61,775 nt of DNA from Acidobacteria bacterium Ga0077553. Lineage in GTDB: Bacteria > Acidobacteriota > Terriglobia > Bryobacterales > Bryobacteraceae. Every line of letters begins with the position of its first letter. Positions within the stretch are counted from its first letter, which is position 1. A program made the translations under genes and the position numbers. The stretch spans positions 1-61,775 of the forward strand of contig LNFE01000151.1 in the NCBI GenBank assembly GCA_001464575.1, given 5' to 3'. Positions 26,688 through 34,979 of the stretch are shown piece after piece. A model generated the notes under the pieces. The model saw only the letters and a list, made by a program, of their open reading frames with translations. It was not told the DNA's origin and searched no databases.

Positions 26688-29087
26688 CTACCGGAGTTGG
26701 TCGTCGACTTCGTCGAGCCAGGCCGGGCTCTTGAGGACTTCGCGGGGACGGCTGCCGTCTGGCGGGCCGATGATGCCGTCGCGATACATCATGTCCAGAA
26801 TTCGGGCGGCCCGGCCGTAACCCAGGCGAAGCCGGCGCTGCAGCACGGAGGTCGAGGCTTTACCGAGTTCGCAGACCACGCGGACTGCTTCCCGGTATTG
26901 GGGGTCTTCGCTGCCGTCGACGATCTCCTCGCCGCCATCCGATTCGCCGTCCTCACTCGGAGGGGCCATCAGGAAGCTCTGGTCGTAGTCCGGCTCGGCT
27001 TGTTGTTTCCAATAATCGACCACGGTGGAGGTTTCCGTCTCACTGACGTAGGCCCCGTGGACGCGGATCAGGCGCGCTGTGCCGGGCGGCAGAAACAGCA
27101 TGTCGCCTTTGCCGAGCAGGGAGTGCGCCCCCATGTTGTCGAGAATCGTTCGCGAGTCGACGCGAGTGGCAACGCGGAAGCTGATTCGGGTGGGGAAGTT
27201 CGCCTTGATGAGGCCCGTAATGACATCCACGCTGGGGCGCTGAGTGGCCAGGACAAGGTGAATGCCTACCGCGCGGGCCATCTGCGCCAAGCGGGTTACG
27301 CTCTCCTCGACTCCTGCCCGCTCGAGCATCATCAGGTCGGCTAACTCGTCGATGATGATGACGAGGAAGGGAAGGGGGCGCAGCTCTTCGAGTTCCGGAT
27401 TCACCTCTTCCTGATCGAACAGACTCCGGGGCGTGGCCATCAGTTGGCGCACCTTCTTGTTGTACTGTTCGATGTTGCGAACGCTTTGGGCCGCCAGCAG
27501 CTTCAGTCGCCGCTCCATCTCGAGCACAGCGTTGCGCAGGGCGTAGGTGGCCTTTTTGGGTTCGGTGATGACGGGCGTCAGCAGGTGCGGGATTCCCTCA
27601 TAGATCCCGAGTTCCACCCGCTTGGGATCCACCATGATCAGCCGGACCTCTTCTGGCGTTGCCTTGTACAGCAGGGACATGATGAGGGTATTCAGCATCA
27701 CGCTCTTGCCGGCGCCTGTTGAGCCGGCAATCAGCACGTGCGGCATGGTTTCGAGGGTCGCTACCTTGATGCGGCCGCTGATGTCTTTCCCCATGGTGAT
27801 GGTGAGTTTGGAGGCCGAACTTTGGAACTCCTCGCTCTCGAGCACCTGCCGCAGGCTGATCAGTTCGCGCCGCTTGTTTGGGACCTCAATGCCAACCGTG
27901 GGCTTGCCGGGGATCCGCTCGATCAGGACGCTTTCGCACTGCAGTCCCAGGCAGAGGTCCTCCGCCAGATTCGTGATCTTGTTGTATTTGATGCCCGCGT
28001 CGGGCTTGTATTCAAAGGTGGTCACCACTGGGCCGGGATTGATCTGCACGACCGACCCGAGGACGTTGAACTCCTCAAACTTCGACTTGATCTTGGCCGC
28101 GGTTTCCTTCAGTTCCTGTTCGTCGTATGGGTTCCGCGGCGGCACTTCGTTCAGCAACGCCGTCGCCGGCATGATGTAGGCGCGGCCGGAGCGCTCTTTG
28201 CGACGGCGTCCAGGCTCCTGCTCCTGCACCGGCTTGGGCGCGAGCGGCTTCTCCCAAGGCGGCTCCTCGAGCGCCCGGATCGGAATCTCTTCGTTCTCCT
28301 CCTCGACCTCTTCCGGCTCCTCCACCAACTCTTCGGTCTCCACCGCGGCGCGTTTCGCCGTCCATGGTGGCGCCTCATCGTGCAGCGGCACAACGGGGAT
28401 GCCCCCTACCTCGGCGACGGCACTTCGCTTTTCAGCCACCGGCCGTTCGGGCCGGACTTTGGCGGATTTCGCTTCCGCCGCGCGCCGCCGTCGGCGATTC
28501 TCCTGCCACTCGCGCCACGCATCGACGCGCGCCTGCCACCAAGCCGCCGGTCCCTCCAACCAGCCATAGACCAGTTCCATCGAGAAGCGGGAGACGAGAT
28601 ACAACGACAGGAACACCGTGGTGATGCTGATCATCGCCGCACCCGCCACGTTGAAATTCGCAATCAGATAGTTGGCGAGCGCCAAGCCGGTAACGCCGCC
28701 CACTGGTACCGTGCCTTCGAACGGGCGCCACATCGGAAAGAGAGAAAGCAGCGTGCAGATCCCACCGACGAGCAGGATCGCCCCGGCCATTCGCACTGCG
28801 GGCGCGCCGATGGGACGATGGCGCAGGCGTTGGACACCCGCGGCTACCACAAGAATCGGCAAGCTCAGAGCGGCGAGACCGAGGGCGCTATAGATGAGGT
28901 CGGCTAGCGTGGAGCCGAAACGCCCGGTCCAGTTACCTGCCCGCTCGAGACCCGTCGCCGTGTTCCACGAGGGGTCTCCCGGATGATAGGTGACCAAGCT
29001 CAGCAGGAGAAACACCCCTGCCGCGAGGAAGACCACGCCGGTGACTTCGTTCAGCCGATTGTTGGCCGAAGGTTTTAAGATGTCCAT
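26688..29087 (-). CDS. ftsK: DNA translocase FtsK
   Basis: The 799-residue protein has an N-terminal membrane domain (about 15-170, four to five helices) and an acidic, proline-rich linker at ~200-300. The RecA-like motor has Walker A GSTGAGKS at 455-462, and VIIIDELADLMML serves as Walker B. The C-terminal gamma winged helix (DPQYREAVRVVCELGKAS to LGYGRAARILDMM) recognises KOPS. It pumps chromosome ends through the septum. Upstream on the same strand is the broken uppP, 52 bases away. Confidence 0.97.
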   Translation of the reverse strand: MDILKPSANNRLNEVTGVVFLAAGVFLLLSLVTYHPGDPSWNTATGLERAGNWTGRFGSTLADLIYSALGLAALSLPILVVAAGVQRLRHRPIGAPAVRMAGAILLVGGICTLLSLFPMWRPFEGTVPVGGVTGLALANYLIANFNVAGAAMISITTVFLSLYLVSRFSMELVYGWLEGPAAWWQARVDAWREWQENRRRRRAAEAKSAKVRPERPVAEKRSAVAEVGGIPVVPLHDEAPPWTAKRAAVETEELVEEPEEVEEENEEIPIRALEEPPWEKPLAPKPVQEQEPGRRRKERSGRAYIMPATALLNEVPPRNPYDEQELKETAAKIKSKFEEFNVLGSVVQINPGPVVTTFEYKPDAGIKYNKITNLAEDLCLGLQCESVLIERIPGKPTVGIEVPNKRRELISLRQVLESEEFQSSASKLTITMGKDISGRIKVATLETMPHVLIAGSTGAGKSVMLNTLIMSLLYKATPEEVRLIMVDPKRVELGIYEGIPHLLTPVITEPKKATYALRNAVLEMERRLKLLAAQSVRNIEQYNKKVRQLMATPRSLFDQEEVNPELEELRPLPFLVIIIDELADLMMLERAGVEESVTRLAQMARAVGIHLVLATQRPSVDVITGLIKANFPTRISFRVATRVDSRTILDNMGAHSLLGKGDMLFLPPGTARLIRVHGAYVSETETSTVVDYWKQQAEPDYDQSFLMAPPSEDGESDGGEEIVDGSEDPQYREAVRVVCELGKASTSVLQRRLRLGYGRAARILDMMYRDGIIGPPDGSRPREVLKSPAWLDEVDDQLR

Positions 29088-29139
29088 GCGCGTTATGGCC
29101 GCGTCAATGCCAGAGCCCCTTTAGTATCGCAGAACTGAC

Positions 29140-29915
29140 CTATTGGCGCGACATCGCCAGCGCGATCACCAGGGCGCCAAACGCAATCCGGTAAATGACA
29201 AAAGGACGGATGGAGTTCGTCCGGAGGAATCGCAGGAAGAAGGCGATGACGGCCAGGCCGGTGATGGCGCTCACGGCGATTCCGATCAGCATGGGGGCTT
29301 GCATATCTTCCGCCATCCCATGTTTGCGCAGGTCCAACACGGCTTTCACGGCCGCTGCGCCCACGGCCGGCGTCGACAAGAGGAAGCTGAAGCGCGCCGC
29401 CGCCGCCCGGTCTAGATCGTGCCGGGGACAATCGCGAGCGCCTGCGCCGTACCGATCAGGACGCAGTCGGTCAACGTCACTTCGCCCAGGTCCCGCTTTG
29501 CGCTCGAATACCGTTCCGCGGCATACATCACCAGGCCAATGACGATGGCCATGACCCCGACCACGTAGGGGCTTCGCAGCGTGGTTTCCACCACATCCTT
29601 AAAGAGCAGGCCCGCCACGGCTACCGGGACGCTCCCCGCGACGAGATACCAGAGCAGTTGGGGGTTCTTGTTCAATTGAACGTCGTTGCCGACCTTCAGC
29701 CCCGCCGCCTGCGCCAGAATCTGCATCCAGTCCTTAAAGAAGTAAACGATGACCGAGAAAAGGGTGCCAATGTGAAGCGCGACGTCGAACTCGAGCCCTT
29801 GGTCCTTCCACCCCAGCAGCCATGGCGCCATGGCGAGGTGGGCGGAACTGGATACGGGTAGAAACTCTGTCAGTCCCTGCAGGATCGCCAGGACGAGCGC
29901 TTGGTAAATCGGCAT
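29140..29915 (-). pseudogene. uppP: Undecaprenyl-diphosphate phosphatase UppP, frame broken at 29410-29417
   Basis: ATG 29915 starts the family block IYQALVLAILQGLTEFLPVSSSAHL, containing the first catalytic motif. The frame continues to [18 protein letters not shown] and then hits a stop. The continuation [22 protein letters not shown] lies in another frame and runs to the stop at 29140. The block normally between them, SRSG plus about 11 residues, is absent; it carries the second catalytic motif (PGxSRSG). About 40 bases appear to be missing. UppP recycles the lipid carrier for peptidoglycan and is usually essential, so a sequence artefact is likely unless another phosphatase exists elsewhere. 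Confidence 0.9.
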
Positions 29916-29968
29916 AATGGTTAGATCAGAGTAGCGTAGATCCCCCTTTTCAACCAAAAACACCAAGC

Positions 29969-31393
29969 ATGAGAACAACCAAGATCGTAGCGACGCTCGG
30001 GCCAGCGAGCGACAGCAAAGAGATGATTGCGAAGTTGTTTGCGGCTGGAGTCGACGTGTTTCGACTCAACGCCTCCCATGGAGTTCATGAGGATCACGCC
30101 CGCCGTCTGCGCCATGTGCGGGAACTGAGTCAGGAACTCAACGTCCCCGTTGGGGTTCTGCTCGACTTACAGGGTCCGAAGATTCGCCTTGGCCTGTTTG
30201 ACGGTGGCAAGGTTCTACTCGAAAACGGGGCGGAGTTCGAGATTACGACCGAGGAGTGCCTGGGCACGAAGGAACGGGCTTCGACCGTTTACCAGAACTT
30301 CGCCCGGGATGTCAGCCCCGGGGATCGGGTCCTGATCGCTGATGGTACGGTGGAGCTGCGCGTGCTTTCCACCGATGGCGTGTCGGCTCGCTGTGTGGTT
30401 CACGCGGGCGGCTGGATCGGCGACAAGAAGGGCATTAATTTACCCGGCGTCAACGTCTCCACGCCGTCGCTGACGCGCAAGGATATGGCCGATCTGCAGT
30501 GGGGGATCGAGAACCGCGTCGATTATGTGGCGCTTTCCTTTGTACGCAAGCCCACGGACGTCATCCGGCTCCGTCTTTACCTCGAAGAGAAGGAGCATAT
30601 GCTCCCCATCATCGCGAAGATTGAGAAGCCGGAAGCCTGGGAGCAGTTGAACGAAATTCTGGCGGAGTCCGATGGCGTGATGGTCGCCCGGGGTGATCTG
30701 GGCGTCGAGATGGCGTTCGAAAAGGTTCCGTTCATTCAGAAGTCGATTATTGAGCGCGCCCGGCAGACGGGCAAGTTCGTGATCACCGCAACGCAGATGC
30801 TCGAGTCGATGATTGAAAGCCCGGTGCCGACGCGCGCCGAGGTCAGCGACGTGGCCAATGCGATCTTTGACGGAACCGACGCGGTGATGCTGTCCGCCGA
30901 GACGTCGGCTGGCAAGTACCCGGTCGAGTCGGCCTCCACCATGGCTCGGATCGCCGTCGAGGCGGAGTCGTCCATCCGGCCGCGCGGGTACCAGGACCTC
31001 CCGCCCCGTACTAATCCAACGATTGCCGAAATTCTGGCCGACGCGGCGTATCATTCGGCGAGATCCGCCAATGTTGCCGCCATCGTGGTGATGACCACTT
31101 CCGGATCAACCGCACGGCTGATTGCGCGTTACCGGCCGCCGGTTCCGATCTATGCCTTTACCAATTCAGATATCGTGGCTCGTCAACTGGCCTTGATTTA
31201 TGGGGTTCGCGTGCTCGTGACGCCCACGGAACCGTCGACGGAGCAGATGCTCGCTGTGATGGACCGAACCTTGCTGGACCGAGGCTATCTGAAGGCGCGC
31301 GACACGGTAATCCTGGTGGCAGGGCAGCCGATGTGGCGTTCCGGTACGACCAACATGATGATTTTGCACCGGGTCGGAGAGATCCGGGCATAG
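29969..31393 (+). CDS. pyk: Pyruvate kinase
   Basis: The 474-residue enzyme has the family N-terminus TKIVATLGPASDSKE, the barrel residues in VFRLNASHG and LLDLQGPKIRLG, and the active-site block IAKIEKPEAWEQLNEIL. MVARGDLGVEM follows, then the C-terminal regulatory domain. It converts phosphoenolpyruvate and ADP to pyruvate and ATP. It is divergent from uppP across 53 bases. Confidence 0.97.
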   Translation: MRTTKIVATLGPASDSKEMIAKLFAAGVDVFRLNASHGVHEDHARRLRHVRELSQELNVPVGVLLDLQGPKIRLGLFDGGKVLLENGAEFEITTEECLGTKERASTVYQNFARDVSPGDRVLIADGTVELRVLSTDGVSARCVVHAGGWIGDKKGINLPGVNVSTPSLTRKDMADLQWGIENRVDYVALSFVRKPTDVIRLRLYLEEKEHMLPIIAKIEKPEAWEQLNEILAESDGVMVARGDLGVEMAFEKVPFIQKSIIERARQTGKFVITATQMLESMIESPVPTRAEVSDVANAIFDGTDAVMLSAETSAGKYPVESASTMARIAVEAESSIRPRGYQDLPPRTNPTIAEILADAAYHSARSANVAAIVVMTTSGSTARLIARYRPPVPIYAFTNSDIVARQLALIYGVRVLVTPTEPSTEQMLAVMDRTLLDRGYLKARDTVILVAGQPMWRSGTTNMMILHRVGEIRA

Positions 31394-31457
31394 GACTAGT
31401 TGGGTCTTTTCGACCGCGCCAGAGGCACAAGGACTATGGTTAACTAAGAATTAGAAT

Positions 31458-32354
31458 ATGCCGCTGCCAGCCGAGAAAAGTACTGAAACGCAATCAGCGG
31501 CTTCGCCATCCACCATCCCTTGGCTTCTGCTGGGTTGGTGCGCGACTCTTCTCATCATCACATACCTCCCCATCCTGGCCCGCATGGTGGACCAATGGAA
31601 CAATGATGATGACATGGGCCATGGGTTTTTCGTGCCCCTGGTGGCGATCTACGTGGTTTGGCAGATGCGAGAGTCCTTACTCGCCATCGTGCCGCAACCC
31701 AGCTGGTTTGGGGCAGTGCTGCTCGTGTGGGGCGCCTTGCAAATGGCGGTTGGGATGCTGGGCGCCGAGCTGTTCCTGCAACGGACTGCGTTCCTGATCT
31801 CTCTGGTTGGTTCAATCGTTTTTCTCGGTGGTTGGCCGCTGCTGCGGGCTTTACGGTTTCCGCTCTGCATGCTGGTCTTCATGGTTCCCATCCCGGCGGT
31901 GATCTACAACCAAATCACGTTCCCGCTGCAGTTACTGGCGAGCCGCGTAGCGGAAATCGCGCTTACGACGATTGGCATTCCGGTGCTTCGGGATGGAAAT
32001 GTTCTCGAACTAGCCAGCCAGAAGCTGTCGGTAGTTGAGGCTTGCAGCGGCATTCGTTCGCTGCTGTCGCTTTCCTTTCTGTCGCTCGTCTACGGCTATT
32101 TCTTCGAGGAGAATCGCACCCTCACCCGGTGGCTGTTGTTTTTATCAACCATACCGATCGCCATCGCGGCGAATTCCTTCCGTGTTTCTCTCACCGGCAT
32201 CATCAGCGAGTACAACCCGGAACTCGCCCAGGGATTCTTCCATAGTCTCGAAGGCTGGGTGATCTTCGTTTTTGCGTTAGTGCTCTTGGTTGGTTTCCAC
32301 CGTTTACTCGTTCGCCTTGCTCCATCACTCTCCTCTCGGAAGGTAGCCGCTTGA
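31458..32354 (+). CDS. Exosortase (Xrt/EpsH family)
   Basis: The 298-residue multi-pass membrane protein has the exosortase catalytic residues: cysteine C196 in VEACSGIRSL, arginine R242 in NSFRVSLTG and histidine H262 in GFFHSLEGW. The opening loop MGHGFFVPLVAIYVVW is also typical. Exosortases cut and anchor PEP-CTERM-type surface proteins during passage to an EPS-producing envelope. It is followed by epsI with a four-base overlap. No PEP-CTERM substrate tail is evident in the window. Confidence 0.92.
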   Translation: MPLPAEKSTETQSAASPSTIPWLLLGWCATLLIITYLPILARMVDQWNNDDDMGHGFFVPLVAIYVVWQMRESLLAIVPQPSWFGAVLLVWGALQMAVGMLGAELFLQRTAFLISLVGSIVFLGGWPLLRALRFPLCMLVFMVPIPAVIYNQITFPLQLLASRVAEIALTTIGIPVLRDGNVLELASQKLSVVEACSGIRSLLSLSFLSLVYGYFFEENRTLTRWLLFLSTIPIAIAANSFRVSLTGIISEYNPELAQGFFHSLEGWVIFVFALVLLVGFHRLLVRLAPSLSSRKVAA

Positions 32355-33007
32355 AGATAAGCTCGAAGACTCTTATTGTTCTGTTTTCTGTTTTCATTGG
32401 TCTCCAAGGCTTAGGCGCGTTTTTCCTTACGAATCGAGTCGAGTACCAGCCGAATCTTCCGCCTCTTACGGGAATGGCTCGCCAATTCGGCACTTGGAAC
32501 ATGGTGGGTGAATACCCCATCGAGAAAGAGGTCCAGGACGTGTTGCGGGCTACGGATACCCTGAGCAGGATCTATCAGGATTCCGCGTCGCCCTATGGTG
32601 TCAGCCTCTTTATTGCGTTCTTCAAGAGTCAACGCAGTGGCGTTGCCCCGCACTCCCCGAAGAACTGCCTGCCCGGAAACGGTTGGGTGCCCGAGCGGAG
32701 CGAGATCGTCCGGGTGCCTGCTCCGGCTTCGGCTGACGGAATTGAGGTCAACCAGTACATTGTGCAGAAAGGTGACATCAAGAACGTCGTGGTTTATTGG
32801 TACCAGTCGCACGGCAGGGTGGTCGCGAGCGAGTACAAGGCAAAAGCATATGTCATGGCTGACGCAATCACCAGTAATCGCACCGATACCTCCTTGGTTA
32901 AGGTGATTGCGCCCGTGATCAACAACGATGTAGAAGGCGCGATTCAGGCTACGCGACGCTTCATTTTTTCGTCGTTTCCCGTAGTTTCGGCGGCTTTACC
33001 GAACTAG
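32351..33007 (+). CDS. epsI: EpsI-family exosortase-associated protein
   Basis: The start is TTG 32351, overlapping the exosortase stop by four bases, with GGAAGG at 32339-32344 as ribosome-binding site. The 218-residue product has one N-terminal membrane anchor and the EpsI/DUF3485 features: SVFIGLQGLGAFFL, then HSPKNCLPGNGW (the conserved cysteine block) and VYWYQSHGR. It is found beside exosortases in many genomes and is thought to help in EPS export or sorting. Confidence 0.9.
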   Translation: MKISSKTLIVLFSVFIGLQGLGAFFLTNRVEYQPNLPPLTGMARQFGTWNMVGEYPIEKEVQDVLRATDTLSRIYQDSASPYGVSLFIAFFKSQRSGVAPHSPKNCLPGNGWVPERSEIVRVPAPASADGIEVNQYIVQKGDIKNVVVYWYQSHGRVVASEYKAKAYVMADAITSNRTDTSLVKVIAPVINNDVEGAIQATRRFIFSSFPVVSAALPN

Positions 33008-33020
33008 GCGGCCCAAAGCT

Positions 33021-33551
33021 TTAGAGACGTCGAGCGAAGAACGGATGGCCCGCAGCGGTCAGGCGTGTTTCGAACTCTTGTTTTTGCGCCTGGTCCCGTA
33101 CCGGGCCGACCAGCAGTCGATGCTTGTCTTCGAGCAACACCACCTCAAGCGGGAGACCAGCTTTCTCCAATTGGGAACGCAGAGGTTGAAAATCCGCAAC
33201 TTCCCCCGCGGCGACCTGGAGATAGAGTCGTGGGCCGATCGGCGCGGGTGCCGGAAGCGCTACCGGAGCCGCCCTCGGAGCCGCCATCGGAGCCGAAGGT
33301 TCCACGGCGACGGGTGCCGGTGCCTGGGAGGGTGGGGCGGCCGCCCGTTCCACGATTACCGGAGGCGGGAGGACCGCCGGGGAGGCCTGTTCGGCCCGGA
33401 TACCCGTGACGGACCGGCCAGCCAGATAGGCCAGGCACGCGACCAGGCCCATCAACAAAGTCATGCCCATCACCACAGTGACCAATTTACGGTTCGCGAG
33501 CGCCAGTTCGTAGCTGGCGGTCTCTGGAGTTGACAGCTGTGAGTCTCCCAT
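33021..33551 (-). CDS. SPOR-domain membrane protein
   Basis: The 176-residue product has one membrane helix (LVTVVMGMTLLMGLVACLAY), a long Ala/Pro/Val-rich periplasmic linker and a C-terminal SPOR-type domain (YLQVAAGEVADFQPLRSQL and HRLLVGPVRDQAQKQEFETR). SPOR domains bind denuded peptidoglycan and usually work in cell division. The gene is 13 bases from the convergent epsI end and 55 from the divergent xdhC. Confidence 0.87.
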   Translation of the reverse strand: MGDSQLSTPETASYELALANRKLVTVVMGMTLLMGLVACLAYLAGRSVTGIRAEQASPAVLPPPVIVERAAAPPSQAPAPVAVEPSAPMAAPRAAPVALPAPAPIGPRLYLQVAAGEVADFQPLRSQLEKAGLPLEVVLLEDKHRLLVGPVRDQAQKQEFETRLTAAGHPFFARRL

Positions 33552-33606
33552 GTTGTGGAAGATCGGCTATATAGGGAAAAAGCTTTAGAGTGTTAAAATT
33601 CGAATC

Positions 33607-34443
33607 GTGGACTTATTTGACGAGATCGTAAGGTTGCGCAAGCTGGGGCAGAAGTGCGCCTTGGCGACGATCGTGCAGGTGAATGGCTCGATTCCGAGCT
33701 ACGAGAGCGCCAAACTGCTGGTCCGCGAAGACGGATCGATGGCCGGCACGATCGGCGGCGGCTGCGTGGAAGCCGAAGTTTGGAATGCCGCCCGCGAGGT
33801 GATCGCCACCGAGAAGCCCCGCCAAATGAAGTTCTCGCTCGGTCAGGACGCAGCGTACGATAACGGCTTGATCTGCGGCGGCCAACTGGAAGTTTTCGTC
33901 GAGGCAATCGTCCCCCAACCGAAGGCGTACGTCTTCGGCGCGGGGCACATCTCGAAAAGCCTCGCCAAAGCGGCGGGCATGGCCGGCTTTGCCGTGACGG
34001 TAGTCGACAACCGCGAAACCTATGCCAACCGCGAGCGGTTCCCCGACGTGGAAGAGGTGATCGCCGCCGAATACGAAGAGGTATTCCCCACGCTGGCGGT
34101 GACCGACACAACCTATCTCATCATCGTGACCCGCGGCCACCGCGACGACATGCGGGTGCTCGAGTGGGCGGCGCAAACCAATGCGCGGTACCTGGCGATG
34201 ATCGGCAGCAAGCGTAAAGTGATTGGCGTGGTGGAGGAGTTGGCGAAAGAGGGCTTTCCCGCGGGCGCCTTGGAACGCTTGTATGCTCCCATGGGCTTCG
34301 ATATCGGGGCGATTACGCCCGAAGAGATCGCCATTTCGGTGGTCGCCGAGATGATCGCCGTGCGGCGCAATCCGGAGACTGGTTGGAAGGCGCTTTCCAA
34401 GACCGTCGCGGGGCATCACAAGGTTCAAGAGTTAGCCCAGTGA
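33607..34443 (+). CDS. XdhC/CoxI-family molybdenum-cofactor insertion protein
   Basis: GTG 33607 starts a 278-residue protein with the XdhC N-terminal block CALATIVQVNGSIPSYESAKL and MAGTIGGGCVEAEVW. The Rossmann-like C-terminal domain has YVFGAGHISKSLAKAAG and MIGSKRKVIGVVEEL. These proteins sulfurate and insert molybdenum cofactor into xanthine-dehydrogenase-family enzymes. The stop overlaps the MocA gene by four bases. No large molybdenum subunit is in the window. Confidence 0.93.
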   Translation: MDLFDEIVRLRKLGQKCALATIVQVNGSIPSYESAKLLVREDGSMAGTIGGGCVEAEVWNAAREVIATEKPRQMKFSLGQDAAYDNGLICGGQLEVFVEAIVPQPKAYVFGAGHISKSLAKAAGMAGFAVTVVDNRETYANRERFPDVEEVIAAEYEEVFPTLAVTDTTYLIIVTRGHRDDMRVLEWAAQTNARYLAMIGSKRKVIGVVEELAKEGFPAGALERLYAPMGFDIGAITPEEIAISVVAEMIAVRRNPETGWKALSKTVAGHHKVQELAQ

Positions 34444-34979
34444 ACCTGACAGGAGTGGTGCTTGCGGCCGGGGCGTCCCGGCGCATGGGTTTTCCCAAGA
34501 CGCAGTTGCTTTGGAAAGGGGAAACGTATCTGGCGCGGCTCGTCCGGCTATTGGGCGGTTGCTCGCGAGTCGTCGTCGTTCTCCGGCAGGAGGCCCCGGT
34601 AGCGGGAGCGCAGGTGGTCGTGAATCCCGATCCGGAGCGGGGCATGCTGAGCTCCTTACAACTGGGGATGGCGAATTCGCCCGGGCCGGTGATCTTCACA
34701 CCGGTTGATTTTGGCCACGTGCGCGAGGAGACCGTTCACGGGCTGGTGGCCGCCTATCAGGGGCAGCCGGTGTTTAACCCGCGCTTTGCGGGCCGCCGGG
34801 GCCACCCGACGATCATCAGCCAGGAGACCGCGCAGGGACTGTTAGCGATGCCGCCTACGGGCAACCCAAAGGATCTGCTGCGGACCCTGCCGCCGGCTTG
34901 GTTCGACTGCGACGATCCGGGAGTGCTGCGGGATGTCGACGATCCGGAGGCTTACCGCCAAGTGGTGGCTGAACTATGA
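34440..34979 (+). CDS. MocA-like molybdenum-cofactor nucleotidyltransferase
   Basis: GTG 34440 (overlap of four with xdhC) gives 179 residues. The N-terminus GVVLAAGASRRMGFPKTQLLW holds the nucleotide-binding loop RMG and lysine of the CTP/GTP transferase fold, and PVDFGHV carries the metal site. It resembles MocA, which makes molybdopterin cytosine dinucleotide, the cofactor form used by the enzymes that XdhC matures. The stop overlaps the asmA-like gene by four bases. Confidence 0.88.
   Translation: MNLTGVVLAAGASRRMGFPKTQLLWKGETYLARLVRLLGGCSRVVVVLRQEAPVAGAQVVVNPDPERGMLSSLQLGMANSPGPVIFTPVDFGHVREETVHGLVAAYQGQPVFNPRFAGRRGHPTIISQETAQGLLAMPPTGNPKDLLRTLPPAWFDCDDPGVLRDVDDPEAYRQVVAEL

Noticed and set aside
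27738..28907. 389-residue plus-strand open frame
   Set aside because: It is antisense to ftsK and has no recognisable motif.
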